From contig JAFQGI010000018.1 in assembly GCA_017415515.1 (NCBI GenBank), positions 1-39,228 on the forward strand: a stretch of DNA of 39,228 nt, in the 5' to 3' direction. The translations under genes and the position numbers were made by a program. Position 1 is the first letter of the stretch. Each line of letters starts with the position of its first letter. The stretch comes from Clostridia bacterium. GTDB lineage: Bacteria; Bacillota; Clostridia; Oscillospirales; Acutalibacteraceae. Positions 20,733 through 28,443 of this stretch are shown here, piece by piece. Under the pieces are notes generated by a model. That model was given only the letters and a program-made list of their open reading frames with translations, was not told the DNA's origin and did no database searches.

Positions 20733-21476
20733 TCAGTCGGCCAATTCTTTGTTAATCAGATCGGTGACGCTCTCGGTCACAAAGGCGGCGATGGTTTTCA
20801 GCTCTTCGCTGCCCTGCGCCATGGCGTAGCCGCGGAAAGCCCCCACCATGGCGGCATCGTTGAGGTTGTCTCCAACGGCGATGATGTCCCCCTCCGCCAC
20901 ACCGAAGTGGGCGGCCAAGCGGCGCAGACCCATCGCCTTATCCACCCCATAGGGGGCGATGTCCACGCACCACCAGTTTTGCAACGGGTTGACGCGGTCG
21001 CCGTATTTCTCCCTTACCTTATCCACCAGCGCACCGGCTTCGTCCGGGCCGGGGAGAAACACCGCCATTTTGTGAAAATAGGGCAGGTCGGGCATATCCT
21101 CGACCGTATAATCCACCTGTTCGGTGGTGGCGGCGTTGCCCACCATAATGCAAGCGTCGTCCCAGTTGACATAGGCAAAGGGGGCGCCCCATTCCAGCAG
21201 GTCTGCCACAAATGCACGAGCGTCCACCCCCTCACAGCGATAGTTGAAGAGGGGGTTGCCTTTGGCGTCCACCGCCACGCCACCGTTGCAGGAGGCGTAG
21301 AAGTCGAAATTATCCCCCAACTTTTCCTGCAATTCGGCGAGAAAATCGGGGCCGCGACCGCTCACCACGCCAAAGATATTGCCTGCCTGCCGCCAACGGC
21401 GGATGGCGTCCAACTTTTCTTGGTCAATGCCCCCGTGGTTGAGGGTGCCGTCGTAGTCACTGCCAATGAGTTTCAT
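20733..21476 (-). CDS. HAD-superfamily (Cof-type) hydrolase
   Basis: Protein of 247 aa. HAD motif I DYDGT (nucleophile D7), motif II VSGRG, motif III Lys in GVDKAMGL, and motif IV GDNLNDAAMV are all present. The long insert between motifs II and III is a C2-type cap as in Cof/YbiV/SupH sugar-phosphate phosphatases. The substrate is not predictable. Its ribosome site GAGGTG is the end of the upstream metallophosphoesterase gene, which stops 2 bp before this start, so the two genes are translationally linked; both are predicted phosphoester hydrolases. Confidence 0.9.
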   Translation of the reverse strand: MKLIGSDYDGTLNHGGIDQEKLDAIRRWRQAGNIFGVVSGRGPDFLAELQEKLGDNFDFYASCNGGVAVDAKGNPLFNYRCEGVDARAFVADLLEWGAPFAYVNWDDACIMVGNAATTEQVDYTVEDMPDLPYFHKMAVFLPGPDEAGALVDKVREKYGDRVNPLQNWWCVDIAPYGVDKAMGLRRLAAHFGVAEGDIIAVGDNLNDAAMVGAFRGYAMAQGSEELKTIAAFVTESVTDLINKELAD

Positions 21477-21478
21477 AG

Positions 21479-22177
21479 TTACACCTCAATGATGATCTCG
21501 GTATCGTCGTACACCGCCATAGCGGGGAGGGTGATATAGTCCACCCCGTTACGAGAGGAGCGGTTGCCCCAGTGAAAATGCCCTTGATACACGGCTTTCA
21601 CCTTGCCGCTTTGCTCGATGATGCGGCACACCTCGTCGGCGTTGGCCAGCCGATGGTCGGCGGCAGGGATGGCGGGGTCGATGTTTTGATGCAAGAAAAT
21701 ATACACATCGCCGTCCAAGTTTTCCAACTTGATTCGCAGGCCGTCGGGGTCGGGCAGACCCACATCGTCCCACCGAAAGCCGTGGGGAGTGTACCGCACC
21801 CCGTCGGCGGTGTAGTTGGTATCCAAAAACAGCAGATGCACGCCGTTTTCGTGGAGGTCTGTGGGTTCACAGCCGCCCAGCAAAGCATAAAACTCCGCGG
21901 CGGTGAAGACGTAGGCGTCGTGGTTGCCCATCAACACGGTGATCGGCATGGAAAACTCGGAAAACAGGGCGGCGATCTGACGCATATTGGCGATTTCTTT
22001 TTCCTTGGTGTCCTCGGTGTCGGTCAGGTCACCCAGGCAGATGACCCGGTCACATTTTTCGGCTTCAAAATACTCCAAAGCCGCCCGCATCTTGCCCAGG
22101 GAGAGGTTGTTGCGGCGATTGCCGCCGGTCAACTCTTGAGAAGAGTAGTGAGGGTCGGAAAAGAGTCCGATTTTCAT
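21479..22177 (-). CDS. Calcineurin-like metallophosphoesterase
   Basis: Protein of 232 aa with all the dimetal motifs in order: SDPHY (D8, H10), CLGDLTD, MGNHDAY, FLHQN and GHFHWG near 205. These bind two metal ions for phosphomono- or phosphodiester hydrolysis. No signal peptide, so it acts in the cytoplasm on an unknown substrate (nucleotide or sugar phosphate). Start ATG 22177 follows AAGGAGGTG; the in-frame start nine codons earlier (MAKKQGGEC) overlaps this ribosome site. It is first in a two-gene unit with the HAD gene, from the promoter at 22203-22231. Confidence 0.9.
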   Translation of the reverse strand: MKIGLFSDPHYSSQELTGGNRRNNLSLGKMRAALEYFEAEKCDRVICLGDLTDTEDTKEKEIANMRQIAALFSEFSMPITVLMGNHDAYVFTAAEFYALLGGCEPTDLHENGVHLLFLDTNYTADGVRYTPHGFRWDDVGLPDPDGLRIKLENLDGDVYIFLHQNIDPAIPAADHRLANADEVCRIIEQSGKVKAVYQGHFHWGNRSSRNGVDYITLPAMAVYDDTEIIIEV

Positions 22178-22202
22178 GCACTCACCTCCTTGCTTTTTTG
22201 CC

Positions 22203-22231
22203 ATTGTAGCAGATTGCCTCGCAAAAGTAAA
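22203..22231 (-). promoter_or_regulatory. Sigma-A promoter of the phosphoesterase-HAD unit
   Basis: On the minus strand, -35 TTTACT (22231-22226), 17-bp spacer, -10 TACAAT (22208-22203). Confidence 0.7.
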
Positions 22232-22290
22232 GGATTATACGCAAAAGAAGGTCACGGCTTGTGGAGGTTGTACAAACCTTGAGCAACGAA

Positions 22291-22325
22291 AAAACCGACC
22301 CGATGTGTCCCATCGGGTCGGTTTT
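22291..22325 (-). terminator. Terminator of the YD-repeat lipoprotein gene
   Basis: Fifteen-bp stem AAAACCGACCCGATG / CATCGGGTCGGTTTT with a T tract on the minus strand, just past the gene stop. Confidence 0.9.
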
Positions 22326-22329
22326 GCTT

Positions 22330-23730
22330 TTATGCATGGATGGCGTCGATCTCCTCAATGACCATTTTTACCTCTCCGGGCATCTCGTCGGGGTAATAGT
22401 GAAGCTCCCACTGCACCGACTTGCGACAAACGAATAAGCCCCCATCGGCATTCTCGTCGTAGCGATAGTAGGTGAGCATATTGCCCCATTCGTCATAGGT
22501 GTACTCCTTGGTGCCGGTGCCGTCATACCCGTTCTTCTCCTCCTTGATGCAGTTGCCTGCCTCATCGTAAGTGTAGGTGCGATCCTCCCAGCCCCAAGGG
22601 CCTGTCTCCTTCTCGGTGAGCAGACGATCCTGCTCGTCATAGGTGCACACCCGGTTGCTCCAACTGTAAATACCGCTGAACGTTTCAGCGGATAGGGTGT
22701 TCCCCCGTTCGTCGTAGGTGTATTCGGAGGAGGAAGTGACCTCCCCATCCTCCGTGGTCTGACGCAGAAGGATCTGTCCCCGCTCATTATAGGTGCGGGT
22801 GGTCACCGAGTCAACGTCATCATACAGCGTGCGGCGATAGATCTCATCGCCCTTTTCATTGAGACGAATCTCCTCCTGCTCGTGGACGGTGCCGTCCTCA
22901 GTCACCACTTTGTAGCCCAGGTTGCGGCCTTCGCTATCGTAGTAGTAGGTGAGGGTGCCCTGCTCAACCCCATCCTCGCTCTCGTAATGGTAGGCGCGCT
23001 CATAGTAATAAGAGCCGTCCTCGGCGTAGGTGTAGGTGCGGACGATCGGCTCCTCACCCTCGTAGGTCACGGTGTGGGTGAGAATACGGTCTTGCTCGTC
23101 ATAAGTGGAAACCTCATAGCGATTGCTATACTCTCGCACCTCATTGTACCACTGGCGCAGGGTCAGTTGGTTGCCTCGCTCATCGTAGGTGTAGTCGGTG
23201 CGGGAAACCAACTCGCCGTCATCATAGCCGCAATAGGACAACACATGACCGTCCTTATCGTAGGCGTAGGTGTAGGAGGATGTGCTGTCCTCATATCGAG
23301 TGGTGCCGGATAGCTGTCGGTTGGCCTCGTCGTAGGTATAGGTGGTGAGAACGTCCCTGTCATAGTGCCAACCGGTTTTGCCCACCGATTTGTCCTCGAT
23401 CAGATTGCCGCGCTCGTCGTAGGTGTAGGTGTCGGTGAAGTTGGCGCCTTGCGAATTCTCAAAAGTGTAGGTGGTGGGAACAAAGACGAACTTTTCCAAC
23501 TCCTCTGCCGCACGCGGGTCGGCAGAAGCCTTGAACAGGTCGTAGGCCGCCTGCCAGTTGCCCTCCCCCAACCGTGCCATCGCCGCCGCGTAGTTTTCGT
23601 CCTCGGGGGCGGAAGGCGTGGTGGTCGTGGTGGGGGTGGTTTTGGCGGGTTTTTCCGCCTTTTTGCCGCAGGCGGTCAGGGACAGCAGCAACCACACGCA
23701 CAAACACAACGATACCCATTTTTTCATCAT
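22330..23730 (-). CDS. YD-repeat (RHS-like) lipoprotein
   Basis: Protein of 466 aa. Lipoprotein signal (MMKKWVSLCLCVWLLLSLTAC, lipobox LTAC), Thr/Pro linker, a short TPR-like helical pair (YAAAMARLGEGNWQAAYDLFKASADPRAAEELEKF, about 48-82), then about 15 YD-type repeats of the form TYTYDERGNxL to the end. Such repeats fold as a beta sheet spiral or shell in RHS/teneurin proteins, often binding carbohydrate. There is no RHS core motif, self-cleaving domain or C-terminal toxin, so it is a surface-exposed repeat protein and not a polymorphic toxin. It has its own promoter and terminator. The start follows GGAGG at 7 nt. Confidence 0.9.
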   Translation of the reverse strand: MMKKWVSLCLCVWLLLSLTACGKKAEKPAKTTPTTTTTPSAPEDENYAAAMARLGEGNWQAAYDLFKASADPRAAEELEKFVFVPTTYTFENSQGANFTDTYTYDERGNLIEDKSVGKTGWHYDRDVLTTYTYDEANRQLSGTTRYEDSTSSYTYAYDKDGHVLSYCGYDDGELVSRTDYTYDERGNQLTLRQWYNEVREYSNRYEVSTYDEQDRILTHTVTYEGEEPIVRTYTYAEDGSYYYERAYHYESEDGVEQGTLTYYYDSEGRNLGYKVVTEDGTVHEQEEIRLNEKGDEIYRRTLYDDVDSVTTRTYNERGQILLRQTTEDGEVTSSSEYTYDERGNTLSAETFSGIYSWSNRVCTYDEQDRLLTEKETGPWGWEDRTYTYDEAGNCIKEEKNGYDGTGTKEYTYDEWGNMLTYYRYDENADGGLFVCRKSVQWELHYYPDEMPGEVKMVIEEIDAIHA

Positions 23731-23774
23731 CAGACCGCCTCCTTTTTTCGCTTAAAGCAGTAGTTTCTATTAAC

Positions 23775-23803
23775 AGTCTATCATTGTAGACCGATGGCGT
23801 CAA
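23775..23803 (-). promoter_or_regulatory. Sigma-A promoter of the YD-repeat lipoprotein gene
   Basis: On the minus strand, -35 TTGACG (23803-23798), 17-bp spacer, -10 TAGACT (23780-23775). From there to 23917 I see no further gene or clear element. Confidence 0.65.
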
Positions 23804-23917
23804 TACGTTTTTTAACTTCTTTTTGTTTTCGTATGGTTGCACAAATGAGGGGGGAGCAGTTAGTAAAAATGACGGAAAACAGCGGAAAAGCCCCTATGGT
23901 GTTATGAAATTTTGCGG

Positions 23918-23946
23918 TTGCTTTTCTTTTTATATGGGAGTATAAT
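23918..23946 (+). promoter_or_regulatory. Sigma-A promoter of the antiporter gene
   Basis: -35 TTGCTT (23918-23923), 17-bp spacer, perfect -10 TATAAT (23941-23946). Confidence 0.72.
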
Positions 23947-24000
23947 ACAAGACGTTTTGAGACGTGTGATTATGTGAGGAATGGAAAGAAGGTCTTTTGC

Positions 24001-25293
24001 GTGCAAGCATTACTCAGCCTATCTGTGGCGCTGGTTGCGGGTCTGATGCTCTCCCGCTTGGCAAAGCTGGTCAAGCTCCCCGCCGTCACTGCCTATTTGG
24101 TGGCCGGTATTTTGGTCGGGCCCTATCTGCTCGGACAATTCCATTGGTCGAACGCCAACATTCATTTAGGCTTCGACAGCATGAAGGACATCGAGACCTA
24201 CGGCCTGCTGTCCGAGGTGGCGTTGGGCTTCATCGCCTTTGCCATCGGTAACGAGTTCCGCCTGGCCAGTTTGAAAAAGACGGGGCGGCAGGCCACCGTC
24301 ATCGGCATCATTCAGGCAGTCTTCACCACCCTGCTGGTGGACGCCGCCCTCATCGGTCTGCATTTCCTGATGCCGGACGTGCTCCCCTTACCCGCCGCCA
24401 TCGTGCTGGGCGCCGTGGCCTCTGCCACCGCCCCTGCCGCCACCCTGATGGTGGTGCGCCAATACAAGGCCAAGGGTCCCCTCACCGATATTCTTCTGCC
24501 CATCGTCGCCTTGGACGATGCGGTGGGTCTGGTGGTGTTTGCCGTATCCTTCGGCGTGGCAAAAGCCCTCATCCACGGCGAGGTGCATCTGCTCAGCGTG
24601 GTGCTGGAACCGATTCTGGAAGTGGTGGGCAGCTTGGTGCTGGGTGCACTGATGGGATTTTTGTTCCATTTCTGCGAGCGATTCTTCCACTCCCGCAGCA
24701 AGCGCATGGCCATGTCCGTAGCCTTCGTGCTGCTGACCGTGTCCCTGTCCATGGTGGAATTTAAGGTGGGCGGTGTCCATGTCGCCTTCTCCTCCCTGCT
24801 GGTGTGTATGATGATGGGAACGGTGTTCTGCAACGTCTGCGACTTCTCGGAAGAGCTGATGGACCGCGTGGAGCGGTGGAGCACCCCTCTCTTGGTGTTG
24901 TTCTTCGTCATCAGCGGCGCCGAATTGGAGCTGTCGGTGTTCACCTCCGGCGCCATCGTGCTGGTGGGCGTAGTGTACATCCTCTTCCGCTCCTGCGGCA
25001 AATATTTCGGCGCCCGTCTGTCGGCGCAGGCCGTCAAGTGCGACCCCCATATTGTGAAATTCCTCGGCATCACCCTGCTGCCTCAGGCAGGCGTGGCGCT
25101 GGGCATGGCCATCAAGGCTGAGGCCGGTTTGGGCGAGGTGGGTCACATGGTGGCCAACATCACCCTGTTCTCGGTGCTCATCTACGAGTTGGTGGGTCCC
25201 TTCCTCACCAAGATCGCCCTGCAGAAGGCAGGCGAAATCCGCCCCGAGGAGAAAACCTCTGCCCGCGGCAAAAAGGACGTTTTGGGGCAATAA
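24001..25293 (+). CDS. CPA2-type monovalent cation/proton antiporter (KefB/NapA-like)
   Basis: Protein of 430 aa with about 12 TM segments. KLPAVTAYLVAGILVGPYLLGQF near the start is typical of the first helices of CPA2, and PIVALDDAVGLVVFAVSFG (near residue 170) carries the paired acidic residues that bind Na+/K+ and H+ in electrogenic CPA2 exchangers. The Ala/Pro-rich ASATAPAATLMVVRQYKAKGPLTD region precedes it. There is no TrkA-N (RCK) domain, so it is a membrane part only. Start GTG 24001 is preferred because AGAAGG lies 8 nt upstream; the GTG at 23974 has no ribosome site. It is flanked by its own promoter and a terminator. The exact ion is unknown. Confidence 0.88.
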   Translation: MQALLSLSVALVAGLMLSRLAKLVKLPAVTAYLVAGILVGPYLLGQFHWSNANIHLGFDSMKDIETYGLLSEVALGFIAFAIGNEFRLASLKKTGRQATVIGIIQAVFTTLLVDAALIGLHFLMPDVLPLPAAIVLGAVASATAPAATLMVVRQYKAKGPLTDILLPIVALDDAVGLVVFAVSFGVAKALIHGEVHLLSVVLEPILEVVGSLVLGALMGFLFHFCERFFHSRSKRMAMSVAFVLLTVSLSMVEFKVGGVHVAFSSLLVCMMMGTVFCNVCDFSEELMDRVERWSTPLLVLFFVISGAELELSVFTSGAIVLVGVVYILFRSCGKYFGARLSAQAVKCDPHIVKFLGITLLPQAGVALGMAIKAEAGLGEVGHMVANITLFSVLIYELVGPFLTKIALQKAGEIRPEEKTSARGKKDVLGQ

Positions 25294-25302
25294 GTACGAT
25301 AG

Positions 25303-25337
25303 AAAAAGCGGTTCAACCATCTCGGTTGAACCGCTTT
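25303..25337. terminator. Bidirectional terminator between antiporter and dapB
   Basis: Stem AAAAAGCGGTTCAACC / GGTTGAACCGCTTTTTT with an ATCTC loop, between convergent genes. Confidence 0.9.
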
Positions 25338-25347
25338 TTTGTTGGTT

Positions 25348-26088
25348 TTAAGCGAGGATATCCTCCATCGAGTACATACCGGGTTGCTTGCCGACAATAA
25401 AGGCGGAGGCAGTGAGAGCACCCGAAGCAAACACACTGCGGGAGCCTGCAGAATGGGAGAGGGTCAGCACCTCCTGCTCACCGGCAAAATACACGCTGTG
25501 CTCCCCCACCACCGTGCCACCGCGGAGAGAGGCGATGCCGATCTCCTGCTTTTGCCGCTTTTGACGGCGGGTGTGACGGTCGTAGGTGTACTCCGGCTCG
25601 TAGGAAAGCCCTGCCTTGGCGGCGTCCGCCAGCATCAGAGCGGTGCCGGAGGGGGCATCCAGCTTTTGATTGTGGTGCATCTCTACGATCTCGATGTCGA
25701 AGGTGTCGCCGAGGACGGCGGCCGCCTTCTTGGTCAGGGCAGACAGCACCGCCACGCCCAAACTCATGTTGCTGCTGAAAAAGACAGGAATCGTCTCAGC
25801 GGCCTTGTGCACCACGGCGATCTGCTCGGCAGACAGGCCGGTGGTGCAAAGCACCAGCGGCAGGTTGTGGGCGGTAACATAGGCAAGCTCCGCTTCCAGC
25901 GCAGAGGGATTGGAAAAGTCGATCACCGCGTCCGCCGCGGGGCAATCCGCCCAGTCGGTATAGACGGGGAAACCCGCCTCGCCGACGGCTACGTCCACGC
26001 CTGCCACGATCTCGTGACCGCGGTCGGCGGCTAAGGATGCCACAGCGCGACCCATACGACCGAGGGCGCCATTGAGAATCAGTTTCAT
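25348..26088 (-). CDS. dapB: 4-hydroxy-tetrahydrodipicolinate reductase
   Basis: Protein of 246 aa, normal for DapB. It reduces 4-hydroxy-tetrahydrodipicolinate to tetrahydrodipicolinate with NAD(P)H in the diaminopimelate/lysine pathway. It has the Rossmann motif NGALGRMGRAV near the start, the family signature EIVEMHHNQKLDAPSGTAL (catalytic His and Lys) and the substrate loop SLRGGTVVGEH. It lies 17 bp after dapA, with GAGGAG before ATG 26088, so asd, dapA and dapB form one unit. It is the last gene before the terminator. Confidence 0.96.
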   Translation of the reverse strand: MKLILNGALGRMGRAVASLAADRGHEIVAGVDVAVGEAGFPVYTDWADCPAADAVIDFSNPSALEAELAYVTAHNLPLVLCTTGLSAEQIAVVHKAAETIPVFFSSNMSLGVAVLSALTKKAAAVLGDTFDIEIVEMHHNQKLDAPSGTALMLADAAKAGLSYEPEYTYDRHTRRQKRQKQEIGIASLRGGTVVGEHSVYFAGEQEVLTLSHSAGSRSVFASGALTASAFIVGKQPGMYSMEDILA

Positions 26089-26105
26089 AAAGGAAAACTC
26101 CTCTG

Positions 26106-26999
26106 TTAGTTAGTAATCAAGCCGTGACGGAGAAGCAATTTAGCCAGTTTCTCCTTGGCACCATCCTCCATGGGATAGAGGGGCAGACGGCACGCGCCCA
26201 CACCCATACCCATGAGGTTCATCGCCTCTTTGACAGGGACGGGGTTCACATCGGTGAACAGTCCCTGAGCCAGATCCATCCATTGGAGGAACAGATCGCG
26301 GCTCTGGTCGGTGTGTCCATCCAGCCACAGCCGGCAGATGTCGTGGCTGATGGTGGGGGCGATATTACCCAGCACGGTGATGACGCCGATACCGCCCACC
26401 GACAACACGGGAACGGTCAGATCGTCGTTGCCGGAATAGATGGGGATGTCGCTGATAGAGGCGAGATAACCCGTCGCCGCCATATCGGGATTGGCCTGTT
26501 TCAGACCCACCACCGTGTCCACCTCACGGTAGAGCTTCGCCGCCGTGTCCGGCTTGATGTCCAAGCCGGTGCGGGAGGGCACGTTATAGAGGATCAGCGG
26601 CAGGTCGGTGGCAGAGGCCACCGCCTCGTAGTGGGCGATTAAGCCCCGCTGGGAGGTTTTGTTGTAATAGGGGGTCACCAGCAGCAGGCCGTCGGTGCCG
26701 ATCTCCTTGGCGGAGCGGCAGGACCGGATGCAGTGGTGGGTGTCGTTGGAGCCGGTGCCGGCGATGACGGGAATGCGGCCGTCGGCACGCACCACCGCCA
26801 CACGGATGGCCTCCAGATGCTCTTCCATCTTGAGAGTGGGCGCTTCACCGGTGGTGCCACAGATAATGAGGGCGTCGGTGCCGTTTGCTACGTGCCAGTC
26901 CACCAGTTCTTCGATTTTGCCGTAATTGATACTTCCATCGGGGTGCATAGGGGTGACCAGTGCGACGCCGGAGCCGGTAAACAGAATGGGTTTACTCAT
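26106..26999 (-). CDS. dapA: 4-hydroxy-tetrahydrodipicolinate synthase
   Basis: Protein of 297 aa, the standard DapA length. It condenses pyruvate with aspartate semialdehyde. TIM-barrel motifs are visible in order: GTTGEAPTL (substrate-binding Thr pair), TPYYNKTSQRGL (Tyr of the proton relay), LYNVPSRTGLDI (Tyr and Arg), and VGLKQAN with the Schiff-base Lys, followed by SGNDDLT. It is separated from asd by 196 bp that hold a hairpin-rich repeat element but no promoter of its own that I can see. The start has AAAGGTGG in front. Confidence 0.96.
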   Translation of the reverse strand: MSKPILFTGSGVALVTPMHPDGSINYGKIEELVDWHVANGTDALIICGTTGEAPTLKMEEHLEAIRVAVVRADGRIPVIAGTGSNDTHHCIRSCRSAKEIGTDGLLLVTPYYNKTSQRGLIAHYEAVASATDLPLILYNVPSRTGLDIKPDTAAKLYREVDTVVGLKQANPDMAATGYLASISDIPIYSGNDDLTVPVLSVGGIGVITVLGNIAPTISHDICRLWLDGHTDQSRDLFLQWMDLAQGLFTDVNPVPVKEAMNLMGMGVGACRLPLYPMEDGAKEKLAKLLLRHGLITN

Positions 27000-27040
27000 G
27001 GGAAAACCACCTTTCCATCAAAATGGGAGTATGCGTGAAT

Positions 27041-27170
27041 AGCCTCCCTCTCCGAGGGAGGTGGCATTTGCGACAGCAAATGCCGGAGGGAGTTTTTTGC
27101 TCGCCGCCTATCGGCGGCAACTCCCTCAGTCAGCCTGACGGCTGACAGCTCCCTCAAGGAGGGAGCCTAC
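27041..27170. repeat. MITE-like multi-hairpin element between asd and dapA, copy A
   Basis: The two ends are imperfect inverted repeats of about 25 bp (TAGCCTCCCTC-GAGGGAGGTGGC and, read inward from the other side, TAGGCTCCCTC-GAGGGAGCTGTC). Each end is itself a hairpin. Inside are stems GGCATTTGC/GCAAATGCC, GCCGCC/GGCGGC and GTCAGCC/GGCTGAC. There is no transposase. Related copies are at 11470-11636 and, in part, 13666-13762. Confidence 0.75.
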
Positions 27171-27195
27171 ACTCTATCCAAATTGGCAACGACCA

Positions 27196-28275
27196 TCAAT
27201 CCATATAGCCGTCGGCGCACAGCAGCTCTGCCAGCAGGACGGCGCCGCCTGCGGCACCGCGCAGGGTGTTGTGGGACAGACCCACAAACTTGTAATCGTA
27301 CTGGCTGTCCTCGCGCAGACGACCCAGGGATACGGTCATACCGCCCTCCAGGTCACGATGCAGCTTGGTCTGGGGCATGTTGTCCTCCTCGAAATATTTG
27401 AGGAACTGCTTGGGGGCGGAGGGCAACTGAAGCTCCTGGGGACGGCCGCTGAAGGTGTTCCAGATTTCGATGATCTCCTCCTTGGAGGGCTTATTCTCAA
27501 AGCGGACGAACACGGCGGCAAAGTGACCGTTGGTCACCGGCACGCGCAGGCACTGGGCGGTAAAAGCGGGAGAGGTGGCGTTGACAATCACGCCATTCTC
27601 CATCTTGCCCCAAATCTTCAGAGGCTCCTGCTCGGACTTTTCCTCCTCGCCACCGATGTAGGGGATGACGTTATCCACCATCTCGGGCCAGCGCTCAAAG
27701 GTCTTTCCCGCGCCGGAAATGGCCTGATAGGTGGTGACCAGCACGTCCTTGACGCCGAACTTGTCCAAGGGGAACAGGGCGGGGACGTAGCTCTGCAGAG
27801 AGCAGTTGGACTTGACCGCCACAAAACCGCGCTTGGTACCCAGGCGCTTACGCTGGTCGTGGATGATGGCCTCGTGCTGCCAGTTGAGCTCGGGGATGAT
27901 CATAGGCACGTCGGCGGTGCCGCGGTGAGCAGAGTTGTTGGACACCACAGGGCACTCGGCCTTAGCATAGGCCTCCTCCAGAGCGCGAATCTCCGCCTTG
28001 GGCATATCCACAGCGCAGAAGATGAAATCAACTTTAGATGCAACCTCCTCCACGTTAGAGGCGTCCAGCACCATCATATCCTTCATGGATTCGGGCATGG
28101 GGATGTCCATGGCCCAGCGATTGCCTACTGCCTCAGTGTAGGTCTTGCCGGCAGAGCGAGGGCTGGCGGCCAGACAGGTGACATTAAACCAGGGGTGACC
28201 GTCCAGCAGGGTCATAAAGCGCTGACCCACCATACCGGTGCAACCGACGATACCCACGTTAAATTTCTTGTTCAT
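27196..28275 (-). CDS. asd: Aspartate-semialdehyde dehydrogenase (archaeal/fungal-type)
   Basis: Protein of 359 aa. It makes L-aspartate 4-semialdehyde from aspartyl phosphate with NADPH. NADP-binding VGIVGCTGMVGQRFMTLL, GVVSN-like PVVSNNSAHRG, and the catalytic Cys158 in VKSNCSLQSY. The layout (SNCS without the bacterial GCNCTT-type context, plus TSPAFTAQCLRVPVTNGHFAAVFV with an HRDLEGG end) marks the archaeal/fungal-like subclass. Start ATG 28275 follows AAGGAG; the GTG three codons upstream is too close. It is first in the asd-dapA-dapB unit. The upstream control region overlaps the queA promoter. Confidence 0.94.
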   Translation of the reverse strand: MNKKFNVGIVGCTGMVGQRFMTLLDGHPWFNVTCLAASPRSAGKTYTEAVGNRWAMDIPMPESMKDMMVLDASNVEEVASKVDFIFCAVDMPKAEIRALEEAYAKAECPVVSNNSAHRGTADVPMIIPELNWQHEAIIHDQRKRLGTKRGFVAVKSNCSLQSYVPALFPLDKFGVKDVLVTTYQAISGAGKTFERWPEMVDNVIPYIGGEEEKSEQEPLKIWGKMENGVIVNATSPAFTAQCLRVPVTNGHFAAVFVRFENKPSKEEIIEIWNTFSGRPQELQLPSAPKQFLKYFEEDNMPQTKLHRDLEGGMTVSLGRLREDSQYDYKFVGLSHNTLRGAAGGAVLLAELLCADGYMD

Positions 28276-28297
28276 TGTAAACACTCCTTTTTGGGAC

Positions 28298-28326
28298 TTG
28301 AAAAACCGTTACACTTATTATATAAT
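28298..28326 (+). promoter_or_regulatory. Sigma-A promoter of queA
   Basis: -35 TTGAAA (28298-28303), 17-bp spacer, perfect -10 TATAAT (28321-28326). On the minus strand a TATAAT at 28322-28317 overlaps it and may serve asd, though its -35 (TGCCAC) is poor. Confidence 0.75.
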
Positions 28327-28443
28327 GTATGGAATAACGGTGGCATACCTCAGAAAATGCCTATTCGTGGATATTTTAACACTCTAAAGGGGCAATGTCA
28401 ATGAAACATCCCCTATTTCCAGAAGAAAGTCGAGATTTTCTCT

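Noticed and set aside
22330-23730. RHS polymorphic toxin with immunity gene
   Set aside because: The protein ends within the YD repeats, lacks an RHS core and toxin domain, and no immunity-like gene follows.
23880-23916. A 12-codon ORF (MTENSGKAPMVL) before the antiporter promoter
   Set aside because: Its Shine-Dalgarno-like sequence is too far away, and no promoter or coupling supports it.
24312-25320. Long antisense open frames of 253 and 310 codons across the antiporter gene
   Set aside because: Composition (His/Gln/Gly-rich or Arg/Ser/Thr-rich) is that of shadow frames in GC-rich DNA; the sense strand encodes a clear CPA2 protein with promoter and terminator.
28276-28443. Lysine riboswitch before asd
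   Set aside because: The leader from the possible asd promoter is only about 40 nt, far too short, and no conserved core was seen.
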